From the NCBI RefSeq assembly GCF_004138485.1, contig NZ_RYEV01000010.1:310001-374000 (forward strand): a DNA stretch of 64,000 bases, given 5' to 3'. Positions 62,725-64,000 of the stretch are shown here, piece after piece (the first letter of the stretch is position 1; each line of letters opens with the position of its first letter). The notes beneath the pieces are model-generated. The model saw only the letters and a list, made by a program, of their open reading frames with translations. It did no database searches and had not been told where the DNA came from. Both the position numbers and the translations under genes were made by a program. The DNA comes from Peristeroidobacter soli. GTDB lineage: Bacteria > Pseudomonadota > Gammaproteobacteria > Steroidobacterales > Steroidobacteraceae.

Positions 62725-64000
62725 TCAGTTCTTGTCGAGGCCGGTCAGGGCCGCAGTCGTTTGTACGGGCGTCGCAGGCGCCGCGGTGTCGACGGTGGTC
62801 GTCGGCGGCACCATCGGCAGCGTCTCCTCGATGACGATTTCCTCGGTCGGCGCACGGCCCTCGCTCGTGCTCACTTTCTTCGCATCCGTCACGTGCTGGA
62901 AGGCATCGGACATCACGATCGTGCGCAACACGTCGGGGAGCTTGTAGCCGGCTTTCTGGAACTCGGCCGTGTAGTACTTCAGCAGCGGCCGATCGGAGGG
63001 CTTCGCGGCGCCACCCGAGCCGTAGCTGTACAGGCGATCGACCAGGCAGCTCGGCAGCGCCGGGTTGTCGTGCAGCGCCTTGCCCAGACCCACCACATCG
63101 GTGAAGTGCACGCCGTCGAGCTCACCGTTCGTATCGATCGTCGCGCCGTTCTCCGCCGTGCGGAAGCGACCCGCGCCATCGAAGCTCTCGAGCGCAAGCC
63201 CCATCGGATCGGTGATCTTGTGGCAGCCGGCGCACGCGGGATCCTCCAGGTGCACGGCGACGCGCTCGCGCTGGGTCTTGTAGTGCGCATCCGGATTGTT
63301 GAGCTTGCCGAAGTCGACATTCGGCGGTGGTGGCGGCACGACCTGGCAGAGGATGCGCTCACGCAGCGCGCGACCGCGCAGCGTCGGCGAGCTGCGACCG
63401 GGGTGGGCACGCAGCGCGACGAAGCTCACCTGCGTCAGCAGGCCCTGTCGCGGGCTGTCTTCGGGGAACGTATATTCCGTCCAGCCTCGCGAGGCTGGGA
63501 TCTGATACAGCGGCGCGAGGGCCGGCGACATGAACGTATCGCGCGTGGTGTACAGCTCGCGATAGTCCTCCTGCTTGTGAATCAGGTGATCGACGATGGT
63601 ACGCATCGTCTGCTCACGCGCGTCGGCGGCGGTTGCACCGGTGAAGAACGGATACACCGTCGGATCCTTCGAGAGCGCATCGAAGTCATCGAAGCCGAGC
63701 ATGTCATCGAAGAACGCGCGCATGCCGTCTTCGAGGCGCGGGCTCGCGAGCATCGCGTCCACGACCTTCTGCATGCCACGCTCGCTGTCGAGCTCGCCCT
63801 TCTCGGCGGCGGTGAGCACCATATCGTCGGGACCTGCGTTCCACAGGAAGAAGGACAGGCGCGAGGCGAGCGAGTACGCATCGAGCTTGCGGGTGCCCTG
63901 CTTGTTCGGCTTCTCATCGCTCGTCTCGACGATGAACAGCACATCGGGGCTGATCAGCATGGACTCGAGCGTGAGCTCGACGCCGGCGTAGAAATCCTTC
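62725..64000 (-). CDS. DUF1592/DUF1588/DUF1585 multidomain protein (5' end beyond window)
   Basis: The frame is open through base 64000 (KDFYAGVELTLESMLISPDVLF at the edge), so only the C-terminal ~425 codons are visible. DUF1592 (LASRLSFFLWNAGPDDMVL), DUF1588 (QGLLTQVSFVALRAHPGRSSPTLRGRALRERILC, then DPACAGCHKITDPMGLALESFDGAGRFR with a CxxCH haem-type site) and DUF1585 (LPSCLVDRLYSYGSG, LPDVLRTIVMSDAF). A Thr/Pro-rich tail follows. The missing N-terminus normally carries DUF1587/DUF1595 and a cytochrome c-like domain. It precedes DUF1552 by 24 bases. Confidence 0.9.
   Translation of the reverse strand, partial: KDFYAGVELTLESMLISPDVLFIVETSDEKPNKQGTRKLDAYSLASRLSFFLWNAGPDDMVLTAAEKGELDSERGMQKVVDAMLASPRLEDGMRAFFDDMLGFDDFDALSKDPTVYPFFTGATAADAREQTMRTIVDHLIHKQEDYRELYTTRDTFMSPALAPLYQIPASRGWTEYTFPEDSPRQGLLTQVSFVALRAHPGRSSPTLRGRALRERILCQVVPPPPPNVDFGKLNNPDAHYKTQRERVAVHLEDPACAGCHKITDPMGLALESFDGAGRFRTAENGATIDTNGELDGVHFTDVVGLGKALHDNPALPSCLVDRLYSYGSGGAAKPSDRPLLKYYTAEFQKAGYKLPDVLRTIVMSDAFQHVTDAKKVSTSEGRAPTEEIVIEETLPMVPPTTTVDTAAPATPVQTTAALTGLDKN

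Overview
The window is 64 kb of GC-rich (about 63-65 percent by eye), densely packed proteobacterial chromosome. It contains four FecI/FecR/TonB-receptor signalling units, a PEP-CTERM protein, a Pseudomonas-type branched-chain 2-oxoacid dehydrogenase operon (bkd) with Lrp regulators, and a DUF1552/DUF1592 gene pair. This mix suggests a free-living gammaproteobacterium, perhaps near Steroidobacteraceae/Nevskiales; that placement is inference. No rRNA, tRNA, CRISPR array or intact insertion sequence was seen, and no gap without a gene exceeds 300 bases.

Bases 1-44650 form an import-and-hydrolysis region built from four cell-surface-signalling modules. Module 1 (minus strand, 15328 down to 1) runs sigma, FecR, TonB receptor, S9 peptidase, S9 peptidase, SDR, BKACE/DUF849 enzyme, APC permease, S9 peptidase, M28 NAALADase-like peptidase; most genes after the receptor overlap by 1-4 bases. 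Module 2 (22336 down to 15465) is sigma, FecR, receptor, alpha/beta hydrolase, amidohydrolase. Module 3 (about 34411 down to 22505) holds a sigma/FecR pair, two siderophore-type receptors, an Atxe2-like lasso peptide isopeptidase and a divergent propeller-amidohydrolase; four of its transcription units share one bipartite promoter-like motif. Module 4 has sigma/FecR on the plus strand, divergent from receptor, propeller-amidohydrolase and amidase on the minus strand. The common logic is a signalling receptor that senses and imports a peptide or amide compound, an ECF sigma factor that switches the unit on, and exported hydrolases that break the ligand down. No lasso biosynthesis genes are present, so the isopeptidase looks like a scavenging or self-sufficient catabolic enzyme here.

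Bases 34683-46900 also carry a small paralogous family of secreted proteins: one with a PEP-CTERM tail, two with a Cys-containing tail, and one decayed copy fused to a fragment of a DUF418 gene.

Bases 46899-64000 are more ordinary metabolism: a cstA operon with a small HTH protein and a secreted protein, a tri-haem cytochrome c, a CHRD protein, two Lrp/AsnC regulators, the bkdA1-bkdA2-bkdB-lpd operon, and an unusual secreted/Tat cluster (unknown protein, PF03640 repeat protein, DUF1552, DUF1592). Two tandem arrays of mini-hairpins flank the cytochrome/CHRD genes.
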